DNA of 48,750 bases from Flavobacteriaceae bacterium (GCA_030683815.1 JAUXPJ010000003.1:1-48750); one strand, 5' to 3'; shown: positions 1 through 8,238, counted from the first letter of the stretch. Numbers and translations are program-made. Notes: generated from the letters alone by a model not told the origin.

Positions 1-59
1 AAAAATAAAAAGACTTATAATTCTCATAAAATTTAATCAATAATCTTTACGAAATACCC

Positions 60-150
60 ATAGTGGGCGGACGTGTAATCGGTTCCGTTCAACAGGAGTT
101 TCATTGTTCGTCCGTTGAACGCAACGAAACTCTATTTATTAGCGGCTGGC
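60..150 (-). repeat. possible degenerate attC-like hairpin after the glycosyltransferase gene
   Basis: Positions 96-106 and 122-132 form an inverted repeat (10 of 11 pairs, GAGTTTC/GAAACTC at the core). A second, competing pair is GTTCAAC 87-93 with GTTGAAC 114-120. The box TTAGCGGCTGGC at 139-150 resembles TTAGTGGCTGGGC at 1142-1154. The site lies just after the stop of a minus-strand gene, as the clearer sites at 8.3 and 10.4 kb do, but its boxes match the cassette pattern poorly. Confidence 0.35.
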
Positions 151-161
151 ATATTTTGTTT

Positions 162-1085
162 CTACGTTTTTGCTGTATTATTTAAGGGTATGTCAAAACT
201 AATTTTCATATTGTCAATTATGTTGTTGTCTATATAATCGTCAAATTTTCGGGCAAATAAATTATCGCCCTCTAAAATAAATTCAATATCATCTTCGGTA
301 AATGTTTTCGGACGCAATTTAATGTCTCCGTCTGGTATCCAAATTATTGCTCTTTTGTCGTCATTGATAAGTTTGCCATCAAAGGAAGTATTCATAAGCA
401 CTGTTTGAAAAAATGATTCGTCAGCAATAAGTGTATTCAAATAATAATCCTCAAATTTTCTCGCCTCACCACTATTACAAATAAATTCACAACTTTCTCT
501 TGTCAAAATCATCCATTGTCCACCAATGTAAGGTATTACATCTTTTAAATATGCCCTTTCAACCGGGATACCACTAAAACCATTATCAGATTCCACGAAA
601 TAGTTTTCAATTCGGTTCATTGTTTCAGGCCTTACTGTTACTTGATTGGCTATTTTTATAAAATTATTTCCTTTGTTTTTTGTTAGATATTCCCTTATGA
701 TTTTTTGTGATTTTAATGGGTAATCTTGTCCACTCAAATTGATAAAAAAATCCCACTCTACATTTAATTGTAGCAAGTACTTCATTCCGTTTAGTTCTGC
801 TTGAACCATACTATAACCACCCCAAACAACGTTTTCGCTTTCTAAAATATAGGTATTAGGGAAGTCAGTCAAAAAGTCTTCAATGTCCTCGTAAATATCA
901 ATACCTGTTTTTTTGTCTAAATGAATTAAATAATGATTTTCGGGGTGATAAAGGGCTTTAAAAAGGCGTTTAAACTGTTCGGGAAAACGGTGCACCAAAA
1001 TAAAATATGCAATTGTTACTTGGTTTGGAATAGCATTGTCTGCTTTTAATTCCGTTTGTTCTACACTAATGTCGCTGTCTGCCAT
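162..1085 (-). CDS. Core-2/I-branching-type glycosyltransferase (GT14-like)
   Basis: The 307-residue product begins its domain with VTIAYFILVHRFPEQFKRLF and HYLIHLDKKTG, followed by VVWGGYSMVQAELNGMKYLL and FINLSGQDYPLKS. This pattern is typical of the core-2/I-branching beta-1,6-N-acetylglucosaminyltransferase family (GT14), which in bacteria includes xylosyl- and glucosaminyl-transferases of surface polysaccharides. No signal peptide or membrane segment is visible, so it should act in the cytoplasm on a sugar-nucleotide donor. It stands alone on the minus strand at the distal end of the island. The family call is confident; donor, acceptor and pathway cannot be read from the sequence. Confidence 0.8.
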   Translation of the reverse strand: MADSDISVEQTELKADNAIPNQVTIAYFILVHRFPEQFKRLFKALYHPENHYLIHLDKKTGIDIYEDIEDFLTDFPNTYILESENVVWGGYSMVQAELNGMKYLLQLNVEWDFFINLSGQDYPLKSQKIIREYLTKNKGNNFIKIANQVTVRPETMNRIENYFVESDNGFSGIPVERAYLKDVIPYIGGQWMILTRESCEFICNSGEARKFEDYYLNTLIADESFFQTVLMNTSFDGKLINDDKRAIIWIPDGDIKLRPKTFTEDDIEFILEGDNLFARKFDDYIDNNIIDNMKISFDIPLNNTAKT

Positions 1086-1122
1086 ATTGTTATTTTGTTA
1101 ATTCTTATTGTTTATAGAGGTC

Positions 1123-1284
1123 GTCCGAATGTTTGCCGCTGTTAGTGGCTGGGCTTCTTCGTTCAATGCTCTGTCGTTTCAATATTTGCAGTGTCTTGGT
1201 GCGTTGGCTTGGTAGCTCTTTTGATTTTTTTTGCGTTGGTCTGTGCGTTGTAAAAAAAGCAAATGTGCTACCAAATGCGTTGGC
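1123..1284 (-). repeat. GT-rich hairpin region downstream of restriction module 1
   Basis: TTGGTAGC (1209-1216) pairs perfectly with GCTACCAA (1267-1274). The loop contains TTTTGCGTTGGTCTGTGCG, and the stem is flanked by direct repeats of TGCGTTGGC (1200-1208 and 1276-1284); the second copy reaches the stop codon of the methylase gene. GTCCGAATGTTT at 1123-1134 recurs at 10522-10533 beside the other restriction module. The box GTTAGTGGCTGGGC at 1141-1154 may be a cassette end. Confidence 0.55.
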
Positions 1285-3269
1285 TATGCAAGTTCAAGAT
1301 TAATGCTTTCAATTTGGTTTCTCGATTCTTGTCTAAGTTCAAATGCCCTTTTCATTTTCTTACTAATATCTTTTATTGTTTTGTCGTCAGGTAGATTGAT
1401 TAAAGTATTTGCTAAGTCGGTGTCTGAAACATTTGGTATTGCAGCACCTGTCCTATACATAAACATTTGTTTTAAGAAGATGTCCGATTTTAGAAAAAAC
1501 AATAAATAATAACTGTCAATTTTAAAGTTGCGTAAAACTCTAAAACCGTTTGTACAAACACAACCTTCGGAGTCTTTTGTTACTAATGCTGTGGCGTGTT
1601 TTCTTGTGCCAACTGAATTACCCGCAATAGCTGTAATAATATCACCCTCTTGAATTTCATAACTTGCTCTGCTTGGTAGTTCGTGAACTTGATAAGTAGT
1701 TGAGTTTATTATTTCGTAGGAATGTGTATTAATGTCAGAAAGTTCAACATACTCAACCGTTAAGTTTTGGTCTTTTAATTTTTTGCTTTTAATTTTTATT
1801 ATGTCGCAAATGTCGCCTAAACGAACAGTTTTTCCATTGTCTAAATTAGAAAACATTTTTCTGTTTTCAGGAGAATAAAAGTCAAAGTCAAATCGTCCAT
1901 TCAATTCGTCATAATTGATAGAAAAGGAATTTTCTTTTTCTATTATAATTCCTTTTTGAAATGCTTTATAGTCGTCAGCTATAACACTAAAGTCTTCGTC
2001 TAAAATAGGTTGTCCTAAAGCGTCCTTAATAGTTTGTCCGTATTGGTCTTTTTGATATAAAGGTGTGCCATTCTTGTTTCCTTGATACCCCAACTTTCGA
2101 ACTCTACCGAAAAAAATGGGATACTGTCTAATTTTATTTGGAGTTTCTTTTTCTAAAAATAGAAGTGATGTTTTTACGCCTGTTCCAAAAGGAATAAATG
2201 TTTCTTGCGGTAAATTTACAATAGCTAAAATTTTTGCTTTCAATTTTATGTAATAGCGTAAATATTCTAATGAAGGGTTTTCAAAATTTCCATTCGGTAA
2301 AACAATTGCCATTCTTCCGCCTTCTTTTAAAAGCTGTAAACAGCGTTCAATAAATAAAATTTCAGCGTTTTGATTTGGATAAACAGATTTTGTTTTGTGA
2401 TATTCGTTGTTATAATTTGACCATTTATAACCTAAATCAAATTTTGAAAGTGTTGATGTGTTTGTAATTTTAGCTCCGAAAGGTGGGTTTGCTAATATTA
2501 AATCAAAGCCATCTGTGTGTGATAAAGTTAGTTTTAAACTGTCTAAATCTTCTAACGAGTTCGTGCAAAGAACATTGGTTTTTCCATTCGCTTCTAATAG
2601 CAATTTCATTTTTGCAATTCTTGCAATACTTTTATTAATATCTAAACCAAAAAGATTTTTAGAAACTATTTTTTTTGTATTGAGGTCGGTATTATTTTTT
2701 TGTAAATATTTTAATGCTGACATTAAAAATCCACCACTACCGCAAGCTGGGTCAATAATTTTTTCCGTTGGTTTTGGTTGCATCATTTCAACGCAAAAGT
2801 CAATTACAGGTTCAGGAGTAAAAAATTGTCCTCGCCCGTCTTTCTCGTGGTGTGATAAAAATTTTTGAAACGCCAAACCCTTTGCATCCTGAGAAGAACT
2901 AAGGAGTGATATGCCTTGAAGTTTATTGATTGTAAAACCCAACGCAATTGGACTAACCCTTATGCGGTCATCCGTGTCGAAAATATCTTTGTATGCTTGT
3001 TTCGTTTGTTCAAACAAGATAGATATACGTTCTGTAATTGATAGAGTAGTTCTTCCAGATTTCAATTCATTCCATTCTTCGGCTGAAATTGTGAATTGAT
3101 TGAGATTTTCATTTTCATCAAAAATTTTGATGAACAAAATCTTGACAAATTCTTCTAACGTTTGTTGAGGAGACAATCCATCGTTTGCATAGATGTAATC
3201 GTGGATTTCTTCAAATTTCTTTAGAAGATTATCTTCTTTAGTGAGCTGTAGGTCAAATAATGAATTCAT
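1284..3269 (-). CDS. N6-adenine DNA methylase fused to a half specificity (TRD) domain
   Basis: The 661-residue protein has an HsdM-like N-terminal helical region (about 10-130), the GQFFTPEPVIDF signature near 148-158, the SAM-binding motif DPACGSGGF (173-181) and the adenine-methylase motif NPPFG (261-265). From about residue 480 the sequence reads as a type I specificity target-recognition domain (VRLGDICDIIK, then EGDIITAIAGNSVGTRK and RTGAAIPNVSDTDLA) followed by a short helical conserved region. It therefore carries modification and half of an S subunit in one chain and may dimerise to read a bipartite site. The partner nuclease gene lies 50 bp upstream. A promoter with palindromic operators sits just before this ATG, which suggests autoregulated methylase expression. 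Confidence 0.85.
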   Translation of the reverse strand: MNSLFDLQLTKEDNLLKKFEEIHDYIYANDGLSPQQTLEEFVKILFIKIFDENENLNQFTISAEEWNELKSGRTTLSITERISILFEQTKQAYKDIFDTDDRIRVSPIALGFTINKLQGISLLSSSQDAKGLAFQKFLSHHEKDGRGQFFTPEPVIDFCVEMMQPKPTEKIIDPACGSGGFLMSALKYLQKNNTDLNTKKIVSKNLFGLDINKSIARIAKMKLLLEANGKTNVLCTNSLEDLDSLKLTLSHTDGFDLILANPPFGAKITNTSTLSKFDLGYKWSNYNNEYHKTKSVYPNQNAEILFIERCLQLLKEGGRMAIVLPNGNFENPSLEYLRYYIKLKAKILAIVNLPQETFIPFGTGVKTSLLFLEKETPNKIRQYPIFFGRVRKLGYQGNKNGTPLYQKDQYGQTIKDALGQPILDEDFSVIADDYKAFQKGIIIEKENSFSINYDELNGRFDFDFYSPENRKMFSNLDNGKTVRLGDICDIIKIKSKKLKDQNLTVEYVELSDINTHSYEIINSTTYQVHELPSRASYEIQEGDIITAIAGNSVGTRKHATALVTKDSEGCVCTNGFRVLRNFKIDSYYLLFFLKSDIFLKQMFMYRTGAAIPNVSDTDLANTLINLPDDKTIKDISKKMKRAFELRQESRNQIESINLELA

Positions 3270-3273
3270 TGTT

Positions 3274-3318
3274 ACACATTTGTGTCAAATGTAACACATA
3301 TTTGTGTAAAGTTGCAAA
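3274..3318 (-). promoter_or_regulatory. methylase promoter with two palindromic operators
   Basis: Read on the minus strand, TTTG (3318-3315), 21 bases and TACATTTG (3293-3286) form a well-spaced Bacteroidota promoter. ACACATATTTGTGT (3294-3307) fills the spacer and ACACATTTGTGT (3274-3285) covers the expected transcription start. Both share ACACA/TGTGT arms. Repressor binding here would block transcription. The protein that binds is unknown. Confidence 0.6.
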
Positions 3319-3319
3319 T

Positions 3320-4276
3320 TTAGTTTTCAACAACTACATTTCTATTATCAATTTGCATATCATCTGCGTCAATCGCATCAGCGGGAGAAAGGGTTTCACA
3401 TACTTCGTTAAAATTCACATTCCATTCGTCCGTTAAGTCAAGTACAAATGAACCGTCTGCTTTGGGAAACACAAAACCCATAATATAGTTTTGTTGCAAG
3501 TGATTTGCATCTTTACCAGATGAATCAAGATGATTAGGGTTTGCAAATAAAAATTTATGCTCATTAAATCGTAAGAATATGTCAACTGAAATTAAATTGA
3601 ATTCATCTTTTCTTGGTGTTGCTTGTGTTCTTTCTCCTCCTCCAGCACCTGATACAAAGTGAGTGTCAAGAACTCTAACTTTGCTCATTAAATAAACCAA
3701 TCTATCTTTAATCTTCTTATCTATTTCGTCCCTTGTAAAATTTGCAAGTACTTTCATTGCACGCAATTTATCAGTTTCTTTTACGGGTGGAGTTTTCAAA
3801 TACTCTTGAATTTCTTCATACGAATAAAGGGTAGGGGAATTAACCATTTCAGGAAGATTTTCTGCAATCCATTTTTCAATTTGCGGTTCAATGTCGCTGT
3901 CTTTATCTATCCAATGAATTAGTTCGTTGTAGTCAAAAAGAACCTTTTTTAATTTTGGATAATTATAAAGTTTATTCCAATGTTCGGTATTGGATTTTAC
4001 TCCCTTTGATTCTAAAACAAACCAAGGGCTTTGAGCATTTTTTCTGAAATAAAAGTCTCCGTGATGTTGTGAATGTTTTTTTCCTTCCCATTTTTCCCGT
4101 ATCCGTTTTACTTCAAATCCTAACTCTTGTAAATTATTCTTTAAAATAAGTTCACTGATTGAACCACTGACATATCCTTGTGCATTCGGGCTCATTCTGA
4201 GAGCCTCTAAAAATATCTCTAATGTTGTTTTGAAGGTCTTCGTTACAAATGCTTCAAGTCTTTCAAATATATTCAT
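3320..4276 (-). CDS. putative PD-(D/E)XK restriction endonuclease of module 1
   Basis: This 318-residue protein is not one I recognise by name. It carries a plausible PD-(D/E)XK core: E42 in SELILKNNL, D74 in HHGDFYF and E89-S-K91 in WFVLESKGVK. An SGAGGGERTQATPRKDE stretch follows near the middle and an acidic tail ends the protein. It precedes the methylase-specificity fusion by 50 bp on the same strand, the usual arrangement of a nuclease with its protecting methylase. The nuclease call is an inference from motif spacing and context; an accessory R-M protein is the alternative. Its 5' flank is GT-rich and ends at an insertion sequence. Confidence 0.6.
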   Translation of the reverse strand: MNIFERLEAFVTKTFKTTLEIFLEALRMSPNAQGYVSGSISELILKNNLQELGFEVKRIREKWEGKKHSQHHGDFYFRKNAQSPWFVLESKGVKSNTEHWNKLYNYPKLKKVLFDYNELIHWIDKDSDIEPQIEKWIAENLPEMVNSPTLYSYEEIQEYLKTPPVKETDKLRAMKVLANFTRDEIDKKIKDRLVYLMSKVRVLDTHFVSGAGGGERTQATPRKDEFNLISVDIFLRFNEHKFLFANPNHLDSSGKDANHLQQNYIMGFVFPKADGSFVLDLTDEWNVNFNEVCETLSPADAIDADDMQIDNRNVVVEN

Positions 4277-4348
4277 CTATTATTTTCGTTTTTACAAAAT
4301 TACTTTTTTTATCCGCTCCATCACTCTCAAATGTCATTAAATTGTCTA

Positions 4349-4426
4349 TGGGTGGTGGGTGGGCTTGGGAGCGGTCGGGCAAAATTAAATGTGGTGTTTT
4401 TGTGTCGGCTTGTGCGTTGGCAAAAC
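4349..4426. repeat. GT-rich repeat segment upstream of restriction module 1
   Basis: A G/T-dominated stretch (GGTGGTGGGTGGGCTTGGG, then GTGTCGGCTTGTGCGTTGGC) unlike the AT-rich surroundings. It uses the same words as the flanks at 1.2, 10.5-10.7 and 15.75-15.9 kb, namely GTCGG, TTGTG and GTTGGC. It is cut off at 4426 by the insertion sequence. Confidence 0.5.
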
Positions 4427-4467
4427 TGTCTTGTCCTAAAATAGCTTTACACAAATCATTAACAAAT

Positions 4468-4893
4468 ATGAGAAAAAAAATCGAAAAAAAGCAAGGAAAA
4501 TATTTCACTCAGGACGAGCAACATTCAATAATTCAGGAGATGATTTCAAATGGACTCACCAAACGAGAAATTTGGGAGAAATATACCGGACAAAACGAAG
4601 AGCATGGTCAATTACTTCGTTGGATGAAAAAATTAGGATATCCGACATTAGGAAAACCAATTAGCACTGACTTTGGTAATAAATCGAATAGAATGGCTTC
4701 AAAAAAAGTGAAACCAAAAGTTTCAAGCAACGAGGAATCGTTTGAAAATTTGCAATTAGTTAATCGAATAAAAGTATTGGAGCAGCAACTAAAAGAAGCA
4801 GAACTCAAGGCTATTGCCTATTCCACAATGGTAGATATAGCAGAGAAGGAGTTTAATATTCCCATTCGAAAAAAGTTCAATACCAAACCATAG
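4468..4893 (+). CDS. IS3-family transposase OrfA
   Basis: The 141-residue protein starts at the first ATG inside the left inverted repeat; the longer open frame begins outside the element and is not credible. It has a helix-turn-helix region (QHSIIQEMISNGLTKREIWE) for end recognition and a heptad-rich stretch (LQLVNRIKVLEQQLKEAELK) that fits the leucine zipper of IS3 OrfA proteins. At about 141 residues it is somewhat longer than the usual 90-110. Near its end lies A-AAA-AAG (4869-4875), in the right phase for a -1 shift into the orfB frame, so it should be made both alone and as the OrfAB fusion. Confidence 0.85.
   Translation: MRKKIEKKQGKYFTQDEQHSIIQEMISNGLTKREIWEKYTGQNEEHGQLLRWMKKLGYPTLGKPISTDFGNKSNRMASKKVKPKVSSNEESFENLQLVNRIKVLEQQLKEAELKAIAYSTMVDIAEKEFNIPIRKKFNTKP
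4869..4875 (+). promoter_or_regulatory. AAAAAAG slippery heptamer for -1 frameshift
   Basis: In the orfA frame the bases read cgA AAA AAG, the classic IS3 slippery arrangement. The -1 frame is open from 4857 through the orfB ATG at 4899 with no stop, so a shift here yields a continuous OrfAB transposase. Confidence 0.75.
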
Positions 4894-4898
4894 AAGTC

Positions 4899-5813
4899 AT
4901 GAAGAGTAATTTTTCACACATAGGACTTGCCAAGATATGTGGATGGTTTGGTATAAGCAGACAGGCATATTATCAAAATAATTGGTTGGGAATTTCTACG
5001 ACAATTGAGCAAGAAATAATTTTAGGTCAAGTACGAGAAATACGCAAGAATCATCGCAGAATGGGTACACGTAAACTTTATGAACTACTTCATCCATTCA
5101 TGTTAGAACATCAAATAAAGATAGGCAGAGATGCATTATTTGATTTACTATCGGCCAATCATTTGTTAGTTAGAAGACGAAAACGAAGAATACAAACAAC
5201 CAATTCATTTCATAGATTCAGAAAGTACCCTAATTTAATAAGATCCTTAGTTCCGACGGGAATTAATCAACTATGGGTAAGCGATATCACTTATTGGAAA
5301 TTAGAACAGGAACATGTTTATATTAGTTTTATAACAGATGTTTATTCACATAAAATAGTTGGCTACCATGTTGGCGGCACTATGGAGGCGATGGAGACCG
5401 TACAAGCTTTAGAGATGGCACTCTTAAGTTTGAAATCAGTAATTAACCTTGATTTAATTCACCATAGCGATAGAGGCATACAATATTGTAGCCAAGGCTA
5501 TGTAAAGTTATTGCAGGATTATAATATTAAAATTAGCATGACTGAAAATGGTGACCCTTTAGAAAATGCAATAGCAGAACGAATAAATGGAATTATAAAA
5601 GAGGAGTATTTACATAATTATCAGATTGACAGCTTACTGGAAGCTAAAGATTTGCTAAAAGCAGTAGTAGAGCTATACAATAACGAAAGACCACATATGA
5701 GTATAGGAAACCTTACTCCAAATCAAATTCATTATTCTAAAACACTAATAAAAACAGAAAAATTATGGAAGAATTATTATCGAAAAGAAACTACATTTGT
5801 AAACCCATTATAG
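4899..5813 (+). CDS. IS3-family transposase OrfB (DDE integrase core)
   Basis: The 304-residue protein has the N-terminal HTH_21-like region (REIRKNHRRMGTRKLYELL) and an rve catalytic core. The DDE residues are visible as SDITYW, HHSDRGIQY and ENAIAERINGIIKEEY, with the IS3 signature YNNERPHMSIGNLTP towards the C terminus. The ATG lies 5 bp after the orfA stop and in the -1 frame. Length and motif order match intact IS3 OrfB proteins, so it is probably functional. Confidence 0.93.
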   Translation: MKSNFSHIGLAKICGWFGISRQAYYQNNWLGISTTIEQEIILGQVREIRKNHRRMGTRKLYELLHPFMLEHQIKIGRDALFDLLSANHLLVRRRKRRIQTTNSFHRFRKYPNLIRSLVPTGINQLWVSDITYWKLEQEHVYISFITDVYSHKIVGYHVGGTMEAMETVQALEMALLSLKSVINLDLIHHSDRGIQYCSQGYVKLLQDYNIKISMTENGDPLENAIAERINGIIKEEYLHNYQIDSLLEAKDLLKAVVELYNNERPHMSIGNLTPNQIHYSKTLIKTEKLWKNYYRKETTFVNPL

Positions 5814-5905
5814 GACTGAAAGTAAAGTGTAAATTAATACTAGGATTAACTAAATAATCTGTAAACTTTTTTTAGGACGAGACAAACTTGATACGAAGCA
5901 CAAAG

Positions 5906-5954
5906 CTTCATTTAACCACTGAACCGCCAATTTTTTGTAGGTGCTGTTACCTGC
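5906..5954 (-). repeat. half of an attC-like site, broken at the IS
   Basis: Positions 5906-5949 match 10414-10457 at 42 of 44 bases, including the stem arm 5925-5944 and the GTTA box. On the minus strand the closing box GCAGGTAAC (5954-5946) comes 20 bp after the stop of the Lnt-like gene. The opposite arm, present at 10341-10360 in the intact site, is not found left of the IS. Confidence 0.7.
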
Positions 5955-5974
5955 TGTGCTTTTTTCGGTCATTG

Positions 5975-7453
5975 CTATTTATAGTTTATTTGGTCTTGTA
6001 CTTTATTATTTTGTTTTCTTAATTGGTAAATATTCACAAAGATAATTGTCAGTAAACCAAAACATATATAAATAAAGCTATCCCCAATAATTGAATAAAC
6101 GGTCCGTATTCCTTTTGCAGGTAAATGAGTAATCATAATTTTATTATTCCTGTCAAAGCTACTCATTTGAGAGACCATTTCGCCATACGGAGTAATTGCC
6201 GCAGAAAGTCCAAATCTTGTTGACCGTAAAATTGAATGTCCCTGTTCAACAGCTCTAAAAGTTGCCATTCTAGTATGCAAAGGGTCTATTCCTCTCCAGT
6301 CAGAGGAAGGAACAGCAACAATGTCGGCATTTAAATTACCAAATCCTTTTGCCATGTATGGAAAATCATAATCATAGCAAATGGCTCCACCAATTTTTGA
6401 TCCAGCTACATCTATAACCTTTAGAGGTTCGCCTCCTTTTAGTGCAGGCTCGCCTGGAACAGGCTGATGTTTATGATATGAATATACAATTACGCCATCG
6501 GGGCTAATGAACAAATATTTATTTTCATATTTAAACGGTGATTCGGAAACAGGCATTACATAAGAAGCTACTAATGAAATTTTGAGTTTGGCAGCATGAG
6601 AAGATAAAGAATCACTCCAAGTAGATTCTTCTTTTGGTAAAATAAAAGTTGCTGCCTCATTCCATACAATTAATTTAGCACCACCGATTGCAGCCAATCT
6701 AGTTCTATTAAATAACCCTTCTTTAATCTTTTCATTGCTTTCTTTAGTTGGCAAAGGCAACCCACTTACTTCAGAATCTGTTCCAACTGCTGCAACTGTA
6801 ATTGTATTATTGGCATTCGATTTACTTAAATCAAAACGTATTGCACCAAATACTATAAGAATTGTAAGAACTGCTAACGGAATTTGAAATGTAAAATATG
6901 TTGCCTTTTTATTGACGATAATTTCTGTTATTGAAATGTTGAACCAATAAATTAGGAAACTTAATCCTGCCATTCCAAACAAAGAAACTGTTTGCATTAT
7001 ATTAATGCTATGAGATTGCGTATAGGCTGAAACTCCCCAACTTGCAAAGGGAGTATAAGTATATTGTATCCATTCCATAATTGTAAGAATGGCTGGAAAA
7101 ATTAAAACAGACCATTTATGATTTTTAAATTTATTCCAAATCAGATATGCAGGAAGATGAAATAAACTGATGGGAACTGAGAATAAAAATATCATCATAT
7201 ATGGGATTGGTGGTGTAATGATTTTTAGAACGACAAAAGACCATGCAACAATCAATGCTAAAACAAACAATAATCTTGATTCCCAACCTTTTGTAATACT
7301 TAAATAAATCAAAAAAGGAACACTTGCTATCCAACCAATTAAATCAAGGCTAAATGACATATGTGATGCCGATATGGTAACAATTCCAACGACTAAATAC
7401 CAAAGTGGCTTAATGCTGTTTACCGAATATTTATGATTTTTTGAATTTCCCAT
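5975..7453 (-). CDS. apolipoprotein N-acyltransferase-like membrane protein
   Basis: The 492-residue protein has a hydrophobic N-terminal half with about six membrane segments (roughly 15-205), then a periplasmic carbon-nitrogen hydrolase domain. The nitrilase-type triad is visible: E266 (VWNEAAT), K328 (YHKHQP) and C359 (GGAICYDYDFP). This layout is that of Lnt, which transfers a fatty acid from phospholipid to the N-terminal cysteine of lipoproteins. It lies 73 bp after a Crp-like gene inside a cassette-like unit, so it is probably an accessory paralogue and not the housekeeping copy. Its substrate may differ from that of the standard enzyme. Confidence 0.8.
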   Translation of the reverse strand: MGNSKNHKYSVNSIKPLWYLVVGIVTISASHMSFSLDLIGWIASVPFLIYLSITKGWESRLLFVLALIVAWSFVVLKIITPPIPYMMIFLFSVPISLFHLPAYLIWNKFKNHKWSVLIFPAILTIMEWIQYTYTPFASWGVSAYTQSHSINIMQTVSLFGMAGLSFLIYWFNISITEIIVNKKATYFTFQIPLAVLTILIVFGAIRFDLSKSNANNTITVAAVGTDSEVSGLPLPTKESNEKIKEGLFNRTRLAAIGGAKLIVWNEAATFILPKEESTWSDSLSSHAAKLKISLVASYVMPVSESPFKYENKYLFISPDGVIVYSYHKHQPVPGEPALKGGEPLKVIDVAGSKIGGAICYDYDFPYMAKGFGNLNADIVAVPSSDWRGIDPLHTRMATFRAVEQGHSILRSTRFGLSAAITPYGEMVSQMSSFDRNNKIMITHLPAKGIRTVYSIIGDSFIYICFGLLTIIFVNIYQLRKQNNKVQDQINYK

Positions 7454-7526
7454 TTTTATTGTTTTAAAATTTCCACAAAATTATAATGATTAAAAACGAT
7501 TGCCATTAACAAATGATAAAAAAAAA

Positions 7527-8102
7527 TTACTTTATCAAATCTTTTCGAAGTCGGCTTAAAGAAATGTTTGTAATACCAACATATGATGCAATATCTGTGT
7601 GTGGAATGAGATTTTCTAAATGTCTGTATTTCTTGCGAAATTCTATTAATCTTTCCTTTGCTGTTAATGAAGCAAGTCCGATTTCTTTCTCAACCTTTGA
7701 GATAAGTTCGTTTTGAAGGACTGCATTTGCAAAATTTCGGATTTCAATATTTTCAATCATTAAGTTTTCAAATTCTTTGGCGTTAATTGATGCCAATTCT
7801 AAATCTGTTAAGGTTTTGAAATACAGATTAGAAATACTCTTGGATGTTCGTATTGAGTGAGGCGATAAAATACTGTTTTCTGTAAAGAATGCTATTGTAA
7901 TTTCGTCTCCGTGTGGATTTATTAAATAGCTTTTGCAAACTCCACTTAGGATAAAATATTCCTTTTCGTTTCGTTGACTTCTTTGTATAAAAGGTTCTCC
8001 TTTTTTGAAAGTCTCACAATTTAGCAAGATTTCAATTTTCTGAAATGATTTTTCAGATATTGGATAAATTCTGTCTATAATATTTTTTACTTTCCTGTTC
8101 AA
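7527..8102 (-). CDS. Crp/Fnr-type transcriptional regulator
   Basis: The 191-residue protein has a cyclic-nucleotide-binding fold (IEILLNCETFKKGEPFIQRS, then GVCKSYLINPHGDEITIAFF) and a short C-terminal helix-turn-helix (IASYVGITNISLSRLRKDL). This is the common Bacteroidota Crp-like type without the conserved cAMP-binding arginine cassette. No ATG is available upstream in frame before a stop at 8142-8144, so the TTG at 8102 is the likely start. It precedes the Lnt-like gene in the same unit and may regulate it. Confidence 0.82.
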   Translation of the reverse strand: MNRKVKNIIDRIYPISEKSFQKIEILLNCETFKKGEPFIQRSQRNEKEYFILSGVCKSYLINPHGDEITIAFFTENSILSPHSIRTSKSISNLYFKTLTDLELASINAKEFENLMIENIEIRNFANAVLQNELISKVEKEIGLASLTAKERLIEFRKKYRHLENLIPHTDIASYVGITNISLSRLRKDLIK

Positions 8103-8179
8103 ATTATTCGTTTTGTTAAGCTTGCAATTAACGGTTTCGCACTAAATTTCAGTTTGGCGTTTGAAGTTTTATTCTATCA

Positions 8180-8193
8180 CAAGCGGACGCTTG
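8180..8193. repeat. small palindrome in the leader of unit C
   Basis: CAAGCGGACGCTTG is a perfect 6-bp stem with a 2-base centre, in the 136-bp leader between the unit start box and the Crp-like gene. It could be an operator or a short hairpin; no further support is visible. Confidence 0.3.
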
Positions 8194-8238
8194 CGCCATA
8201 AGAGGTCTGTCCGTTTATTATTCAGTCGCTTTAGCATT

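Larger units (their letters stand above)
4427..5884 (+). mobile_element. complete IS3-family insertion sequence, 1458 bp
   Basis: The ends are 25-bp imperfect inverted repeats, 4427-4451 and 5860-5884, matching at 21 of 25 positions and starting TGTCTTGTCCTAAAA / TGTCTCGTCCTAAAA. A 3-bp AAC lies directly outside each end (4424-4426 and 5885-5887), a likely target duplication. Inside are two consecutive frames, orfA and orfB, typical of IS3. Both are intact and a frameshift signal is present, so the element may still be active. It sits inside an attC-like site of the island. Confidence 0.93.

Noticed and set aside
4249..4467. Longer form of transposase OrfA starting outside the IS
   Set aside because: The extra 73 codons lie partly in host DNA left of the inverted repeat, so the ATG at 4468 is the element's own start.
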